Below, one piece after another: positions 7,915-18,056 of a stretch of 64,000 nt of DNA (position 1 is the first letter of the stretch; each line of letters begins with the position of its first letter). The stretch comes from Alphaproteobacteria bacterium (GTDB lineage Bacteria > Pseudomonadota > Alphaproteobacteria > Caulobacterales > Hyphomonadaceae), in the NCBI GenBank assembly GCA_018830285.1, contig JAHJSB010000038.1, positions 1 through 64,000 of the forward strand, read 5' to 3'. The position numbers and the translations under genes were made by a program. A model generated the notes under the pieces. That model was given only the letters and a program-made list of their open reading frames with translations. It was not told the origin of the DNA and made no database searches.

Positions 7915-9636
7915 ATGGCAGGCATGAAACACGAATCGGAATCAGCGTATCTACGCGCGACGCTGGTTGGCCTCGGCCTGCTCCTTGTGCTGCGAATCGG
8001 GTTTCTCGTCGCCTCGCCGCTCAACCTCTATGCCGACGAAGCACAATACTGGCGCTGGGGCGAGACGCTCGACTGGGGCTATTATTCCAAGCCGCCGATG
8101 ATCGCCTGGGTGATCCACGCAGTGACCGCCGTGTTCGGCAATGGGGAATGGGCCGTACGGCTGGCAGCACCGTTCCTGCACACGATCGGCGCCGTCTTCC
8201 TGTTCCTGCTCGGACGCGCGATGTACGATGCGCGCACCGGCATGTTCGCAGCTTTGGGCTATGCACTCATGCCGGCCGTGATCCTGTCATCCGCCGTGAT
8301 CTCGACCGACGGCGTGCTGATGCCATTCTGGTGCGCCGGACTCTATGCCTTCTGGCGCCTGCGCAGCGGCGAAGGCCGCTGGGCAAGTGCCGTGGGCCTT
8401 GGCGTCGCCATCGGCGCGGGCTTCCTGTCGAAATACGCGATGCTGTATTTTCTGATCGGGATCGGGCTGACACTGGTGCTCGACAAGGATACGCGCAAGG
8501 CGCTGGGCTCGTGGCGAGGGCTGGTCGCCTTGCTGGTTGCGGCAACCATCTTTGCCCCGCACATGGCGTGGAATGCCGCCAATGATTTCAAGACGGTCAG
8601 CCACACGGTCGACAATGCCAATCTCGGCGGTGATCTCTTCCATCCCGCACACGCGGTCGACTTCCTGGTCGACCAGATGGGCGTGTTCGGTCCGATCAGT
8701 CTGATCTCGCTGGTCTTCGGCCTGTTCGTGATGCGGCGCTCGGATGCGGGCCTGATGGGGCGCGACCGCTGGCTGCTCTGCTTTGTGGTGCCTGTCCTTG
8801 TCATCATCCTGGTACAGGCCGTGCTGTCGCGCGCCAATGCGAACTGGGCGGTCACAGCCTGGCCCGCGGCGAGCGTGCTCGTCGCCGCCTGGCTGATCCG
8901 CGCCGCACCCAATCGCAGCCTGTGGTTTTGGATTGCCGGGCTGACTTTCGTGGCCCTGCTGCTGGCGCCGGATCTCGGCCTGTGGCTGCGCGTGCTCATC
9001 GGCGGCGCCATTGCGGGAAGCATGATTGTCTATGGCCACTTTCAGGCCTATCGCCCGGCTGGCCTGCTTTGGACCAGTCTCACCGCCCACGCCGTGCTGG
9101 CCGCCTTCTTCGTCACGGTCGCGCTGCTGCCAGCCCACATGTCGACCGAACTCGGCTTCGACAACGCGCAGAAGCGCACACGCGGATGGGACATTGCGGC
9201 GACGGACGTGTTCGAGACAGCGGCAGACCTTGGCGCGACATCCGTGCTCGTTGACGAACGCGAAGTCTGGCATGGCCTCGACTATTATGCCCGCGACCGG
9301 TCGGTGCCTCTGCTCTCGTGGCGACGCTATGGCGTGCCGAAGAGCTTTTCGGAATCCGTGCCGCTGGTGCCGCCGCTGGACGACAAGGTGCTCGTCGTCT
9401 CGCTGCACGCTGAAATGCGTCCGATGCTGCGCAGCGACTTCAGCTCGTTCGATTCGGTAGGAGGGATCGCGATTCCGCTGGGCACCCGCGGAAATGGCTG
9501 CCCGATCACACGGCGCTTCCATCTGTATCTGGCGTCAGGCTTCACGCCTGAACTGCACGATGATGCGTGGGAAAAGCGGCATGAAGGACAGTCGGAATTC
9601 CCGGTGCCCCCCTGCCCCGCACCAAAGGATCAGTGA
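7915..9636 (+). CDS. Glycosyltransferase family 39 membrane protein
   Basis: This is a 573-residue polytopic inner-membrane protein of the ArnT/PMT type, which transfers a sugar from a polyprenyl-phosphate donor to an envelope acceptor on the periplasmic side. The first periplasmic loop has the acidic motif YADEAQYW followed by GYYSKPPMIAW, characteristic of GT39. At least ten hydrophobic segments follow, then a soluble C-terminal domain (about residues 410-560). GGGTGAG precedes the ATG. The acceptor, whether lipid A or protein, cannot be read from sequence. The gene is monocistronic and its stop overlaps the convergent msrA stop by 7 bp. Confidence 0.88.
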   Translation: MAGMKHESESAYLRATLVGLGLLLVLRIGFLVASPLNLYADEAQYWRWGETLDWGYYSKPPMIAWVIHAVTAVFGNGEWAVRLAAPFLHTIGAVFLFLLGRAMYDARTGMFAALGYALMPAVILSSAVISTDGVLMPFWCAGLYAFWRLRSGEGRWASAVGLGVAIGAGFLSKYAMLYFLIGIGLTLVLDKDTRKALGSWRGLVALLVAATIFAPHMAWNAANDFKTVSHTVDNANLGGDLFHPAHAVDFLVDQMGVFGPISLISLVFGLFVMRRSDAGLMGRDRWLLCFVVPVLVIILVQAVLSRANANWAVTAWPAASVLVAAWLIRAAPNRSLWFWIAGLTFVALLLAPDLGLWLRVLIGGAIAGSMIVYGHFQAYRPAGLLWTSLTAHAVLAAFFVTVALLPAHMSTELGFDNAQKRTRGWDIAATDVFETAADLGATSVLVDEREVWHGLDYYARDRSVPLLSWRRYGVPKSFSESVPLVPPLDDKVLVVSLHAEMRPMLRSDFSSFDSVGGIAIPLGTRGNGCPITRRFHLYLASGFTPELHDDAWEKRHEGQSEFPVPPCPAPKDQ

Positions 9637-10280
9637 GCTGCGGCGCTGTCACCCCAGAGGCTATTGATCCGCGCATCGCGGCCGCAGGATGCGCGATAGT
9701 AGCGGTATTTGAGCGGATTCTTCTTGTAATAGTCCTGGTGGTAGTCTTCGGCAGGCCAAAAGGTTTCGGCGCTGATCACCTGTGTCACGACCGGCGCGGG
9801 CAGCACGCCTGAGGCGTTCACGGCGGCGATATCGGCTTCGGCGATGGCGCGTTCGTCCGGGTTCGCGACGAATATGGCGGTGCGATAGCTCTCGCCCTTG
9901 TCGCAGAACTGGCCATCGGCATCGGTGGGGTCAACATGATGCAGGAAATAGGTGACGAGATAGTCGTATGACACGACGTCAGGGTCATAGGTGATCTTCA
10001 CGGCCTCATAGTGGCCGGTATTCTCGTGGCTGACCTGTTTGTAGGTCGGGTTGGCGATCCGGCCGCCCGTATAACCAGATACGGTATCAACCACGCCGTC
10101 GACCTTGTCGAAATCGGACTCAACGCACCAGAAGCACCCACCGGCAAACACAGCTGAAGACAAGCGCTTGGGCACTTCGTTTGTCGGCGTGTCCTGCTCG
10201 CCCGCGCTGGAAATGAAGGCCAGGCCGACGGCTGCAATACCGGCGACAATGGCGACAAAGGGGGCAGAACGGGTACGCAT
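9630..10280 (-). CDS. msrA: Peptide methionine-(S)-S-oxide reductase, exported
   Basis: It reduces methionine S-sulfoxide in oxidised proteins. The 216-residue protein begins with a hydrophobic segment (about residues 7-25) that looks like a signal peptide or membrane anchor, so the enzyme probably works in the periplasm. The active site GGCFWCVES is at residues 47-55 (nucleophile C49, C52), followed by the family motifs GYTGG, GHYEAV and the C-terminal EDYHQDY. A further Cys in ASCGR may act as resolving cysteine. The ATG at 10280 is chosen over an upstream TTG because of GAGTGAG in front. No msrB is nearby. Confidence 0.93.
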   Translation of the reverse strand: MRTRSAPFVAIVAGIAAVGLAFISSAGEQDTPTNEVPKRLSSAVFAGGCFWCVESDFDKVDGVVDTVSGYTGGRIANPTYKQVSHENTGHYEAVKITYDPDVVSYDYLVTYFLHHVDPTDADGQFCDKGESYRTAIFVANPDERAIAEADIAAVNASGVLPAPVVTQVISAETFWPAEDYHQDYYKKNPLKYRYYRASCGRDARINSLWGDSAAAH

Positions 10281-10438
10281 CACAAACTCACTCAACTGAT
10301 CGACGGCGGCTTGGCGCTTCGCCTACAGCCAGATATGGGACAGTCGCTGCCGTCGAAAAGGCAGCAATCGCATACCTAACAGATTTGTGTTGATCGCGTG
10401 TTGTTGCGGCGTGTCGAAAATGCGGCAACGCCGTGTTT

Positions 10439-12496
10439 TTAGGCAGGCCCGGTGAGCACCCGCACACGCACGCGGCTGGCCCGGCCTGCAGCATCCACTG
10501 CAGTCACCGTGTAGAATCCCTCGCGCGTGGGCGACCAGACCGGCGCACCAGCATCATCCATCGCGCAGGGCGCGCCATCGACATACCAGGACAGCTGCCC
10601 ATCCCCGCGTCCGGCCAGCACAAAACCGCGCGCGGGGGCGCCATCGACCTTGCCCGCCCAGAGTTCGGCCTCGCTCGGCGGGAACAGGATTTGCGGCGGG
10701 GCCGCCGCTGCAAAGTCGTGCATCGCGCCCCGGGATTGCAGCCGCCGCTCGGATGTCAGCCGCCCGCGTGCTTCGCCGGTATCACGCAAATGGTGCGCGG
10801 CCCGGTCGGCAATCTCGAACAGGATCGGCAGCGCGGCGTCACCGCCTGTCACCCCGGGACGGGGCCCGCCATCGGCCCGGCCCACCCAGACAATGATCGC
10901 CAGGTCGCCCGCCACGCCCGCCGCCCAGGCGTCGCGATAGCCATAGGACGTGCCGGTCTTGAAAGCGATCTGCGGCGCGTTCTCCGTCAGGCGGCCCGGA
11001 ACGCGGCCGGCGGGCGTCGGACCGTTTTGCAGGATGCGAAGAATCTCGTCGGCGCTGGCCTCGCCGACCAGGCGGCGGCCCGGGCGTTCATACGTCGCGT
11101 CTTCCTCATCAGCCCGCCAGGCCAGCGGCTTGGCATTGCCCTTGTCGCCCAGCGCGGCATACAGAACGGCCAGCTCGCGCGCGGTGAGGCCTGCGCCGCC
11201 GAGCGCAATCGCCAGCCCCGCCTCATGGCTGGCCGAACCCGCGATGCGGGGGCTGGCGCCGGCAAGCGCCAGTTGCGCGACGAAACGTTCCGGCCCGACC
11301 TTGTCCAGCATCATCACGGCCGGCACGTTCAGCGAGTGCTGCAGCGCATCCGACACCCGCACATCGCCCCGGAACATGCGGTCGAAATTTTCCGGCTGGT
11401 AGGCGGCGAAGCGCTTTGGCAGGTCGGAGATCAGCGTGTCCGGCGCGGCGGAGCCATCGTCAAATGCCATGGCATAGATGAAGGGTTTCAGCGTCGAGCC
11501 CGGCGACCGCGCCTGCGCCGTCAGGTCCAGCCAGCCGCCCGGCTTGTCGCGCGAGGCCGAGCCCGCAATCGCCCGCACGGCCCGGGTCGGGATAGATACG
11601 ACCAGTGCCGAGACCTGGACGTCCGCCCCGGCGGCCTCGGCTTGTGTCAGAGCGATCCGCTCGACTTCCGCCTGCAGGCCCGAATCCAGCGTTGACCGCA
11701 CATCGCCGCGCGGCCCGCTGGCCAGCGCCTTGGCGGTGCCATGCCATGCCCGGTCCGGGAAATCGCGGCGGCGCCCCGGCACGCCGGAGGCGGCGACGTC
11801 CGCGACATCATCCTCGGAGAACACGCCGTAACTGGCTAGCTTCTGCGCCACCCAGTCGCGCGCCTTGGCGGCATTCTCCGGGCGCCGGTCGGGGCGGCGG
11901 GCTTCCGGCGATTGCGGCAGCGCGATCAGCAGCGCGATTTCGTCATCCGACAGCCGGTCGGCCTCATGCCCGAAATAGCTCCAGCTCGCGGCGCGCACGC
12001 CTTCAAGGTTGCCGCCATAGGGTGTCAGCGTAAGGTAGAGCGCAAGGATCTCATCCTTGGACAGGCGCCGCTCGATTTGGTGCGCGCGGACAATCTCGAT
12101 CAGTTTCGAGCCGACATTGCGCTCGCGCGGCTCCAGCATGCGCGCCGTCTGCATCGTGATCGTCGAGCCGCCCGACACGATCCGGCCCGACAGCGCCGAA
12201 TCCACCGCTGCCCGTACCATGCCCAGCCAGTCAGTCCCGTTATGCTGGCGAAAACGCTTGTCCTCGACCCGGATCAGCGCGTCGATGAATTCCGGGTCGA
12301 TCTTGCCCAGATCGCCATGGAAGCGCCAGCGGCCGTCATCGGTCGGGAATGCCCGCAGAGGCTTGCCCGCCCGGTCGGTGACCATGGCCGAAATGGCACC
12401 GGCCCGTTCGAGCGGCGGCGGCAGGACCGCATCCAGTGCAAAGGCTGCGCCGACGAGCAGGACAAAACCGGCAAGGAGACGCCCGGCTGGCCCCAT
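10439..12496 (-). CDS. pbpC: Penicillin-binding protein 1C
   Basis: This bifunctional peptidoglycan glycosyltransferase/transpeptidase-family protein is 685 residues long and anchored by one N-terminal helix (residues 5-25). The GT51 domain shows RVEDKRFRQHNG, GGSTITMQTARM and KDEILALYL. The transpeptidase domain has SPGSTLKPF (SxxK), HSLN (SxN) and KTGTSYGYRDAW (KTG). The C-terminal 90 residues match the BiPBP_C domain typical of PBP1C. The start is fixed by GGAGG 11 bases before ATG; a longer in-frame start would overlap the preceding gene. It directly follows the alpha-2-macroglobulin gene with a 4-bp gap, the arrangement known from many proteobacteria. Confidence 0.95.
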   Translation of the reverse strand: MGPAGRLLAGFVLLVGAAFALDAVLPPPLERAGAISAMVTDRAGKPLRAFPTDDGRWRFHGDLGKIDPEFIDALIRVEDKRFRQHNGTDWLGMVRAAVDSALSGRIVSGGSTITMQTARMLEPRERNVGSKLIEIVRAHQIERRLSKDEILALYLTLTPYGGNLEGVRAASWSYFGHEADRLSDDEIALLIALPQSPEARRPDRRPENAAKARDWVAQKLASYGVFSEDDVADVAASGVPGRRRDFPDRAWHGTAKALASGPRGDVRSTLDSGLQAEVERIALTQAEAAGADVQVSALVVSIPTRAVRAIAGSASRDKPGGWLDLTAQARSPGSTLKPFIYAMAFDDGSAAPDTLISDLPKRFAAYQPENFDRMFRGDVRVSDALQHSLNVPAVMMLDKVGPERFVAQLALAGASPRIAGSASHEAGLAIALGGAGLTARELAVLYAALGDKGNAKPLAWRADEEDATYERPGRRLVGEASADEILRILQNGPTPAGRVPGRLTENAPQIAFKTGTSYGYRDAWAAGVAGDLAIIVWVGRADGGPRPGVTGGDAALPILFEIADRAAHHLRDTGEARGRLTSERRLQSRGAMHDFAAAAPPQILFPPSEAELWAGKVDGAPARGFVLAGRGDGQLSWYVDGAPCAMDDAGAPVWSPTREGFYTVTAVDAAGRASRVRVRVLTGPA

Positions 12497-12500
12497 GTGC

Positions 12501-15500
12501 CTACTTGCCTCCTGCTGTCGATCCCGGTGCGCCGGCAATCGTCACCCGGCCCGCGCTCGAGCGCGCATAGACGGCCGGCCGATACATGTCCTCGGCCACC
12601 ACGCCCGGCATCGCGAACGCGCCCGGTGTCACGGCCCGCACGACATAGGCCAGCGTCACCGGCTCGCCATAGACATCCACAGCCGCGACGAAGCGGTCGT
12701 CCTGCGCCTGTTGCGACTGGGCGTCGCCAATTTCGCCGACAAAGGCAAACGCGCCAGAGGACTCGCCCTGGCGGCGGCCGTCTGCCGGGCGCAGCACCGT
12801 CTCGATCTCGAAGCCGGCTGGCAGCAGGTCGGCAATGATCACCGGGTTCAGGCGGCGCTCAAGCGGTGTCACCGACACACGCACCACCAGCTGGTCGCCC
12901 TGGTTGACCCTCGACAGGTCCACCTTGCCGCCCGTCATCGTGAAGAAGGTCTTGTCCGTCTTCAGCTTGGACGACGCCGCAGGCGGGGCTTTTTCCGGCG
13001 CGCCAGTCACCAGCACCGTGCGGAACATCGGCGCCTTGCCTTCGAGCTTGAACGTCACACCGGAGGCGACCTGGGCCTCGGAGATGAGGTATTGCCGTTC
13101 ATTGTCATTGCCGCGACCGAGGCCTTCGACGATGAGACGGAACGCATGCTCTCCATTGTTGAAGTCGTTGACGGCGAGCAGGATGAACGCCTTCTCCTGC
13201 GTCGTCAGCTCGTCCGCATCCGGCACATCCTTGCCAAGCCGTTCGGCAAGCCGCGCGACAAACGGAGCCATGTCGGCTTCGCTTGCCAGCGCCATGACAC
13301 CGGCCACGTCGCGCAGCGGCGTCTGGTAATAGTCGCCGCTATTCTTGTAGCCGAGGGCTTTCTCAGCCGATTCAAAGGCCGAGTTCGCCCGCGCACGATC
13401 ACCCATATAGGCGAGGCCCGCGCCGATATGCGCCCGGGCCAGCGGGCTGTCGATGTTCGACAGTTCGCGGTCGTGCAGGTAGCGCAGGCGGGAAATGTCC
13501 GCCTCGCCTGCCTTGGCCAGCACATAGAGGGCATAGGCCGACGAACGGAACATCATCTGCTCGGCCGTATCGTTGGAATACTGGCCTTCATAGACATCCG
13601 TATCGTAGCCATAGACGCGCCACTGGTCACCTGTCGAGACGGCGCGCAGGGCACCATAGGCCCGGTCGAGGGCCTCGTCCGGAACCGAATAGCCCGCCGC
13701 CTTGGCCCGGTAGATGAAGTCGGTCGAATAGGCGCCAAGCCACGGCGAGGCATAGCCGTCCCCTTCGCGCCACAGGCCGAACGCACCTTCCGATCCCTGA
13801 CGGTTCAGGATCGTGTTGACTGCCGTCTGCACACGGTCACGCGCATTGTCGCGCGCACCGCGGGCGCCCATCGCCACCAGTTGCTCGGAATAGAGAAGCG
13901 GCATGGCCCGGCTGACCGTCTGCTCGGTACAGCCATAGGGGTAACGGTCGAGTGAAGCATACAGCGTCGCCGGATCGACCGGGATGCTAGAGAAGCCTAC
14001 GGTCACGTCCACCGAGCCGGGCACGTAGCCGGCCAGCAGTTTCGGATCGATCGAATATTGCTGGCCCGGCTGCATCAGCATGCTCGTCGAGCGGGTTTCA
14101 GGCAGGTAGGGCGAGCGAGTCTGGATATCGTATATGTGCTGGACCGCGAAATTTTTCGGGCCCGTCACAGCCATGCGCACCTGCGAGATGCCTTCATTCT
14201 TGGCCTCGACGCGCACCGGCGCATCCGATCGTTTGCCGGTTTGCAGGGTTCGGGTCAGGCGGCTCTCTGCCACCTCGATCGTTCCTGCCGCCGAAATCTC
14301 CGCCGTGAACTCACCTGCCGGCAGTTCGATATTGTCGATACTGGCCGTCAGGAAGGCCTCATCGCCCGGTGCCATGAAGCGCGGCAGGATCAGGTCAGAC
14401 GGCGCCGCATCGCGAACCGTCATCTTGGCTTCGCCCTCTCCCAGCCCGGTCTTCGACCAGGCAACCGCCATGATCCGCAATTCGCCATTGAAGTCAGGCA
14501 GGTCGAAGCGGACCTTCGCCTTGCCCGAACGTCCGACCTCGACGAGGCCGGAGAACAGCGCCACCGACTTGGTAGGAACAACTGTCAGGCCTTCGCCGCC
14601 GAGCTGGTCACCACCGGTCCGCACTTCGGCCGGCAGGCCCATGTTCGGATCGAGCAGGCGCCCGTAATCGTCATATTGTTCAATGCCGAGCGCCTTCTGG
14701 CCGTAATAATAGGCAACCGGATCCGGGCTCTTGAACTTGGTCAGTTGCAGGATGCCTTCGTCGACAGCGGCAAGTGTCAGGAAGACCGGCTCGCGCGGAC
14801 CACCCCCGAAATCGACTTCGATGACCTGTGCGCCGCGCGGACGCGCCACTTTCGGCGCATCGATCGTCAGGGAGAACGTACGCGAATCCATGTTGACCGG
14901 GACATGCACGACGCCAACGGCGCGGCGCGGCTTGGCCTGCAGGACAGGGTCGCGTTCCGTGTAGACGTTGACCATGACATAGGCGCCTTCGCCCCATGCA
15001 TCCGTGACGGGAAGGCTCACGCGCGTGCCACCCGCTGTCACATTGAGGTTCTGGACCGAAAGCACCCGGTCGGTTGCGACAACGATCTGCGCCTGCCCGT
15101 CATAGGGCGGGACAATCGTGATCTCGGCCGTCTGGCCTGGGGTCGGCGATTGTTCGGGGCCTATCACGCGAACGCGGTCGGGGGCCTCGACGCCATCATC
15201 GGACACGCGGCCACCCCAGCCGACATAGAAGTCGTCGCTGGCGGCGGCACCGACATTAACACCTTCGGCTTCGACCACGAGCTCGTGGCTGCCCCATTCG
15301 AGCCCGCTCACCTTGATCTCGGCGGTCCCGCCGGTCGTGGTGGACACGACGCCTTCATTCACCTTGGTGACAGTGCGCGACCGGCGCCAGCGCCATTCCT
15401 CGCCGTCCCGGTACCAGTCATAATGATAGTCGATGGCCAGCATCTTCCAGGCCAGGCGCTGCGCCACGGCAGCGCCGTCGGCATTCACCGCAACCACCTG

Positions 15501-17474
15501 GAACACCGAATCCCCGCCCTCTTCCACGGATTCATCGAAGCCGGGCTTCAGGCCGACATAGAGATTCTCGGGCCGGTAGGGCACGCGGACGCTGTCTGTC
15601 ACGGCACGTCCGCCGGGCTCGAGCACGCTGACCACGGCATTGATGCGCAAGGGGCGACCGGCATTGCTGCCGGCATTGCCCGGGGCGAGACGGACAGTGG
15701 CCGCCCCTGCCCCGTCAGTCGTCTGGTCAGGCAGCTCGATGATGCGTTCCTCGAAAGTCGCGTCATAGCGACCGAACGAAAAGCCATCAAAGGCCGGGAA
15801 CGGATTGGGCTGCGGCTCAAGCCGGGCTTCGGCCTTGACTGTAAGGCCCGCGCCTGGCGCACCATAAAGGAAGCGCGAAGCGACCGCGATGTCCCGCGTG
15901 CCGCCCAGCTTCATGGCGGTCTTGTCGTCCGCCTTCAGGTCGACGGCAATTCGCTGCGGCACGAAATCTTCAACGGCGAATCGCGCCGTTCCGGATGTCT
16001 CCGGCAAGCCGTCTATTTCAATCGTGGCGCGCCACTGGCCGCGGGAGGCCCCCTTGGGCAACTCGAAACTGTTCAACACGGCGCCAGAGTCGGGATCGTC
16101 GAACCGAATCTTGTCCGCAATCAGGCCGTTCGGCCGATAGATCACAAGATTACCCGTGCGGTCGTCCACCTGACGCCCGGCGCGATCACGCAACAACGCC
16201 GAAATCTTCACCGCTTCACCGGGACGATAAATGCCCCGGTCCGTATAGACATAGGCATCGACAATACCCGGTGTCCGCCGCCCGCCGACGGCGTGTTCGG
16301 ACAGGTCAACCGGCGCGCGCGTCAGGTCCAGCGCAGCGAGTTCACCCTTCGCGCTGAAAGCCAGCACCATTTTCGGTGCCATGTTGCCGGCACCATTGGT
16401 GAGTGGCTTGTCGAACGCGACCCGCCCCTGCTCATTGCTCCGCGTCTCGGCGAGGATTTCATTGCTCATGGCCACGAGCTGGACCGTCGTGTCCGGCACG
16501 GGCTTTCCGTCCTGCAGCGACCGCAGCGTGATATCGAGCCCGTTCTCGCCTTCATAGGCTGTGATTGCGAGATCCGTCAGCATGATCCAGCGGCTCGACG
16601 AAGCAGGCGGACCCTCCTGCGCATTCAGTTTCGCTGCGTCCGTGATGCGCACATAATAGGCGCCGGGCTCCATCGTCGCGATCACGTCTTGCAGCGGGAA
16701 GACCGACACGATCGGCGCGTTCTGTTCGGCAGCAATATCCATCGTGCCGGACCAGATGACGTCCTCGACATCGCTCGGATTATCATTGCCCCAGGAATAG
16801 GAATAACGGCCCTGCGCCGTGGTTTCACCTTCGGTGATGCTCTTGAAGGCCAGTGCGCGGTCATTCACGCGCGACACGCTGATATTCACCTTGTCGACAT
16901 TCACCGTCTCGATTGGCAGGCCGTCAGCATCCTCGCGCGGCAGGATCACGCCCGCGCCCTTGAACCCGACATAAGGCGGCCGGTCGGCAAAATCGATCGG
17001 CACGGTTTCTTCGCGTTTCAGCGTGCGCCCGTCGGCCGCCGGCAGGCCGGACAGGATCGTCGCGGTGCGACTGGTGCCGAAGGTCAGGCCGCCAATGCAA
17101 AGCTCGCGGCCTTCGACGCTAAGTGCCGGCCGGAAGGCCGGGCGAAAATCCACATAGGGCGAATAGTCCGTCTTCGGGTCGAGCGCGGCAGAGAAGACGA
17201 GGCAGGCCAGCGGCTGTTCGCCGCTCATGTCGATGCGATAGCGGAAATAGGAGAATTCCTGCTCCTGCGCGTCACGCGCCTTCTGGCGGCGCTGTTCGCG
17301 CTGGCGGGCCGCGACCTGGTCCTTGGGGGCGCGCTGGACGACTTCGCCGGCGGCTCCGACCTCATCAGGCGTCCTGTTCTTGTCGCCACCGCCACACGCT
17401 GCGACGAGCCCGAAAAGGATGGCCGCGATGACGATCCGGTACTTGCCCCGCGTGCCCGTGATGAACTGCGACAT
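12501..17474 (-). CDS. Bacterial alpha-2-macroglobulin lipoprotein
   Basis: This is a periplasmic protease trap attached to the membrane by lipidation. At 1657 residues it is close to E. coli YfhM (about 1650). The signal peptide ends in a lipobox LVAAC; MG domains with the hallmark YTDRGIYRPGE follow, and the thioester motif CTEQ is present with its cysteine at about residue 1182, so it is a thioester-type rather than a thioester-less A2M. The start at 17474 is supported by GAGGAGAGG just upstream; the longer in-frame start at 17528 lacks this. It precedes pbpC, and the pair probably inactivates attacking proteases while repairing the wall. Confidence 0.95.
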   Translation of the reverse strand: MSQFITGTRGKYRIVIAAILFGLVAACGGGDKNRTPDEVGAAGEVVQRAPKDQVAARQREQRRQKARDAQEQEFSYFRYRIDMSGEQPLACLVFSAALDPKTDYSPYVDFRPAFRPALSVEGRELCIGGLTFGTSRTATILSGLPAADGRTLKREETVPIDFADRPPYVGFKGAGVILPREDADGLPIETVNVDKVNISVSRVNDRALAFKSITEGETTAQGRYSYSWGNDNPSDVEDVIWSGTMDIAAEQNAPIVSVFPLQDVIATMEPGAYYVRITDAAKLNAQEGPPASSSRWIMLTDLAITAYEGENGLDITLRSLQDGKPVPDTTVQLVAMSNEILAETRSNEQGRVAFDKPLTNGAGNMAPKMVLAFSAKGELAALDLTRAPVDLSEHAVGGRRTPGIVDAYVYTDRGIYRPGEAVKISALLRDRAGRQVDDRTGNLVIYRPNGLIADKIRFDDPDSGAVLNSFELPKGASRGQWRATIEIDGLPETSGTARFAVEDFVPQRIAVDLKADDKTAMKLGGTRDIAVASRFLYGAPGAGLTVKAEARLEPQPNPFPAFDGFSFGRYDATFEERIIELPDQTTDGAGAATVRLAPGNAGSNAGRPLRINAVVSVLEPGGRAVTDSVRVPYRPENLYVGLKPGFDESVEEGGDSVFQVVAVNADGAAVAQRLAWKMLAIDYHYDWYRDGEEWRWRRSRTVTKVNEGVVSTTTGGTAEIKVSGLEWGSHELVVEAEGVNVGAAASDDFYVGWGGRVSDDGVEAPDRVRVIGPEQSPTPGQTAEITIVPPYDGQAQIVVATDRVLSVQNLNVTAGGTRVSLPVTDAWGEGAYVMVNVYTERDPVLQAKPRRAVGVVHVPVNMDSRTFSLTIDAPKVARPRGAQVIEVDFGGGPREPVFLTLAAVDEGILQLTKFKSPDPVAYYYGQKALGIEQYDDYGRLLDPNMGLPAEVRTGGDQLGGEGLTVVPTKSVALFSGLVEVGRSGKAKVRFDLPDFNGELRIMAVAWSKTGLGEGEAKMTVRDAAPSDLILPRFMAPGDEAFLTASIDNIELPAGEFTAEISAAGTIEVAESRLTRTLQTGKRSDAPVRVEAKNEGISQVRMAVTGPKNFAVQHIYDIQTRSPYLPETRSTSMLMQPGQQYSIDPKLLAGYVPGSVDVTVGFSSIPVDPATLYASLDRYPYGCTEQTVSRAMPLLYSEQLVAMGARGARDNARDRVQTAVNTILNRQGSEGAFGLWREGDGYASPWLGAYSTDFIYRAKAAGYSVPDEALDRAYGALRAVSTGDQWRVYGYDTDVYEGQYSNDTAEQMMFRSSAYALYVLAKAGEADISRLRYLHDRELSNIDSPLARAHIGAGLAYMGDRARANSAFESAEKALGYKNSGDYYQTPLRDVAGVMALASEADMAPFVARLAERLGKDVPDADELTTQEKAFILLAVNDFNNGEHAFRLIVEGLGRGNDNERQYLISEAQVASGVTFKLEGKAPMFRTVLVTGAPEKAPPAASSKLKTDKTFFTMTGGKVDLSRVNQGDQLVVRVSVTPLERRLNPVIIADLLPAGFEIETVLRPADGRRQGESSGAFAFVGEIGDAQSQQAQDDRFVAAVDVYGEPVTLAYVVRAVTPGAFAMPGVVAEDMYRPAVYARSSAGRVTIAGAPGSTAGGK

Positions 17475-17643
17475 GAACCTCTCCTCTATTTCTGTTGATA
17501 TCCATACACCGGTTGGCCGCGGCACCAACAGGGCGTGATTGGGTCAATTCAAAGGAATATTGCGTTTTCGTCATGGCGCGAACGCGGTGACATCGCGGAT
17601 ACCAGCCTTGCCAGTCCACCCGCGGCATCCGATGTAGGCACGC

Positions 17644-18051
17644 ATGTGGGCCTGGCGCATCCTTGGCATGATTGCATTCGCGCTGGGCGCGATCGGCATT
17701 GTCTTGCCCATCTGGCCGACGACGATCTTCTGGATTGTTGCCGCGCTCGCTTTCGCCAAGTCCAACCCGCAATGGGCCGACTGGATCTATGCCCGCCCCG
17801 GCCTCGGCGTGCCCATCCGCACCTATGTCGAGACCGGCCGCATGAGCATGCGCAGCAAGTCCGCCGCGCTTGCGGGCATGGCCCTGGCCGCCGCCGGGAC
17901 GATCTACCTCTTCTGGAACAGACCCTGGGCCATGGCTGGCAGCCTCGGTTTCCTGGCGCTCGGTGCCGCCTTTGTCATGAGCCGGAAGCCGCCCTTTGCC
18001 CCGGAGCCTGAAGCGCCTAAGACAACCAGCACAAAACAACAGGGAGAATAA
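17644..18051 (+). CDS. DUF454 (YbaN-type) inner-membrane protein
   Basis: A 135-residue membrane protein of unknown function. Residues 1-40 form a helical hairpin with the family signature [10 protein letters not shown], then [10 protein letters not shown] and [11 protein letters not shown], followed by two more hydrophobic segments (about 75-115) and a Pro/Lys-rich tail. The gene starts 170 bp from the divergent alpha-2-macroglobulin gene and ends 5 bp before the SDR gene, so the two plus-strand genes are probably cotranscribed. The Shine-Dalgarno sequence is weak. Confidence 0.85.
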   Translation: MWAWRILGMIAFALGAIGIVLPIWPTTIFWIVAALAFAKSNPQWADWIYARPGLGVPIRTYVETGRMSMRSKSAALAGMALAAAGTIYLFWNRPWAMAGSLGFLALGAAFVMSRKPPFAPEPEAPKTTSTKQQGE

Positions 18052-18056
18052 AAGGC

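Noticed and set aside
12057-13955. 632-codon open frame on the plus strand
   Set aside because: It spans antisense of both pbpC and the alpha-2-macroglobulin gene and ignores their boundary; no domain is visible.
14058-17498. 1146-codon open frame on the plus strand
   Set aside because: It is the antisense shadow of the alpha-2-macroglobulin gene, with His/Arg-rich sequence of no family character.
17529-17643. tRNA or small RNA in the spacer before the DUF454 gene
   Set aside because: No cloverleaf, TTCRANYC box or convincing hairpin could be drawn.
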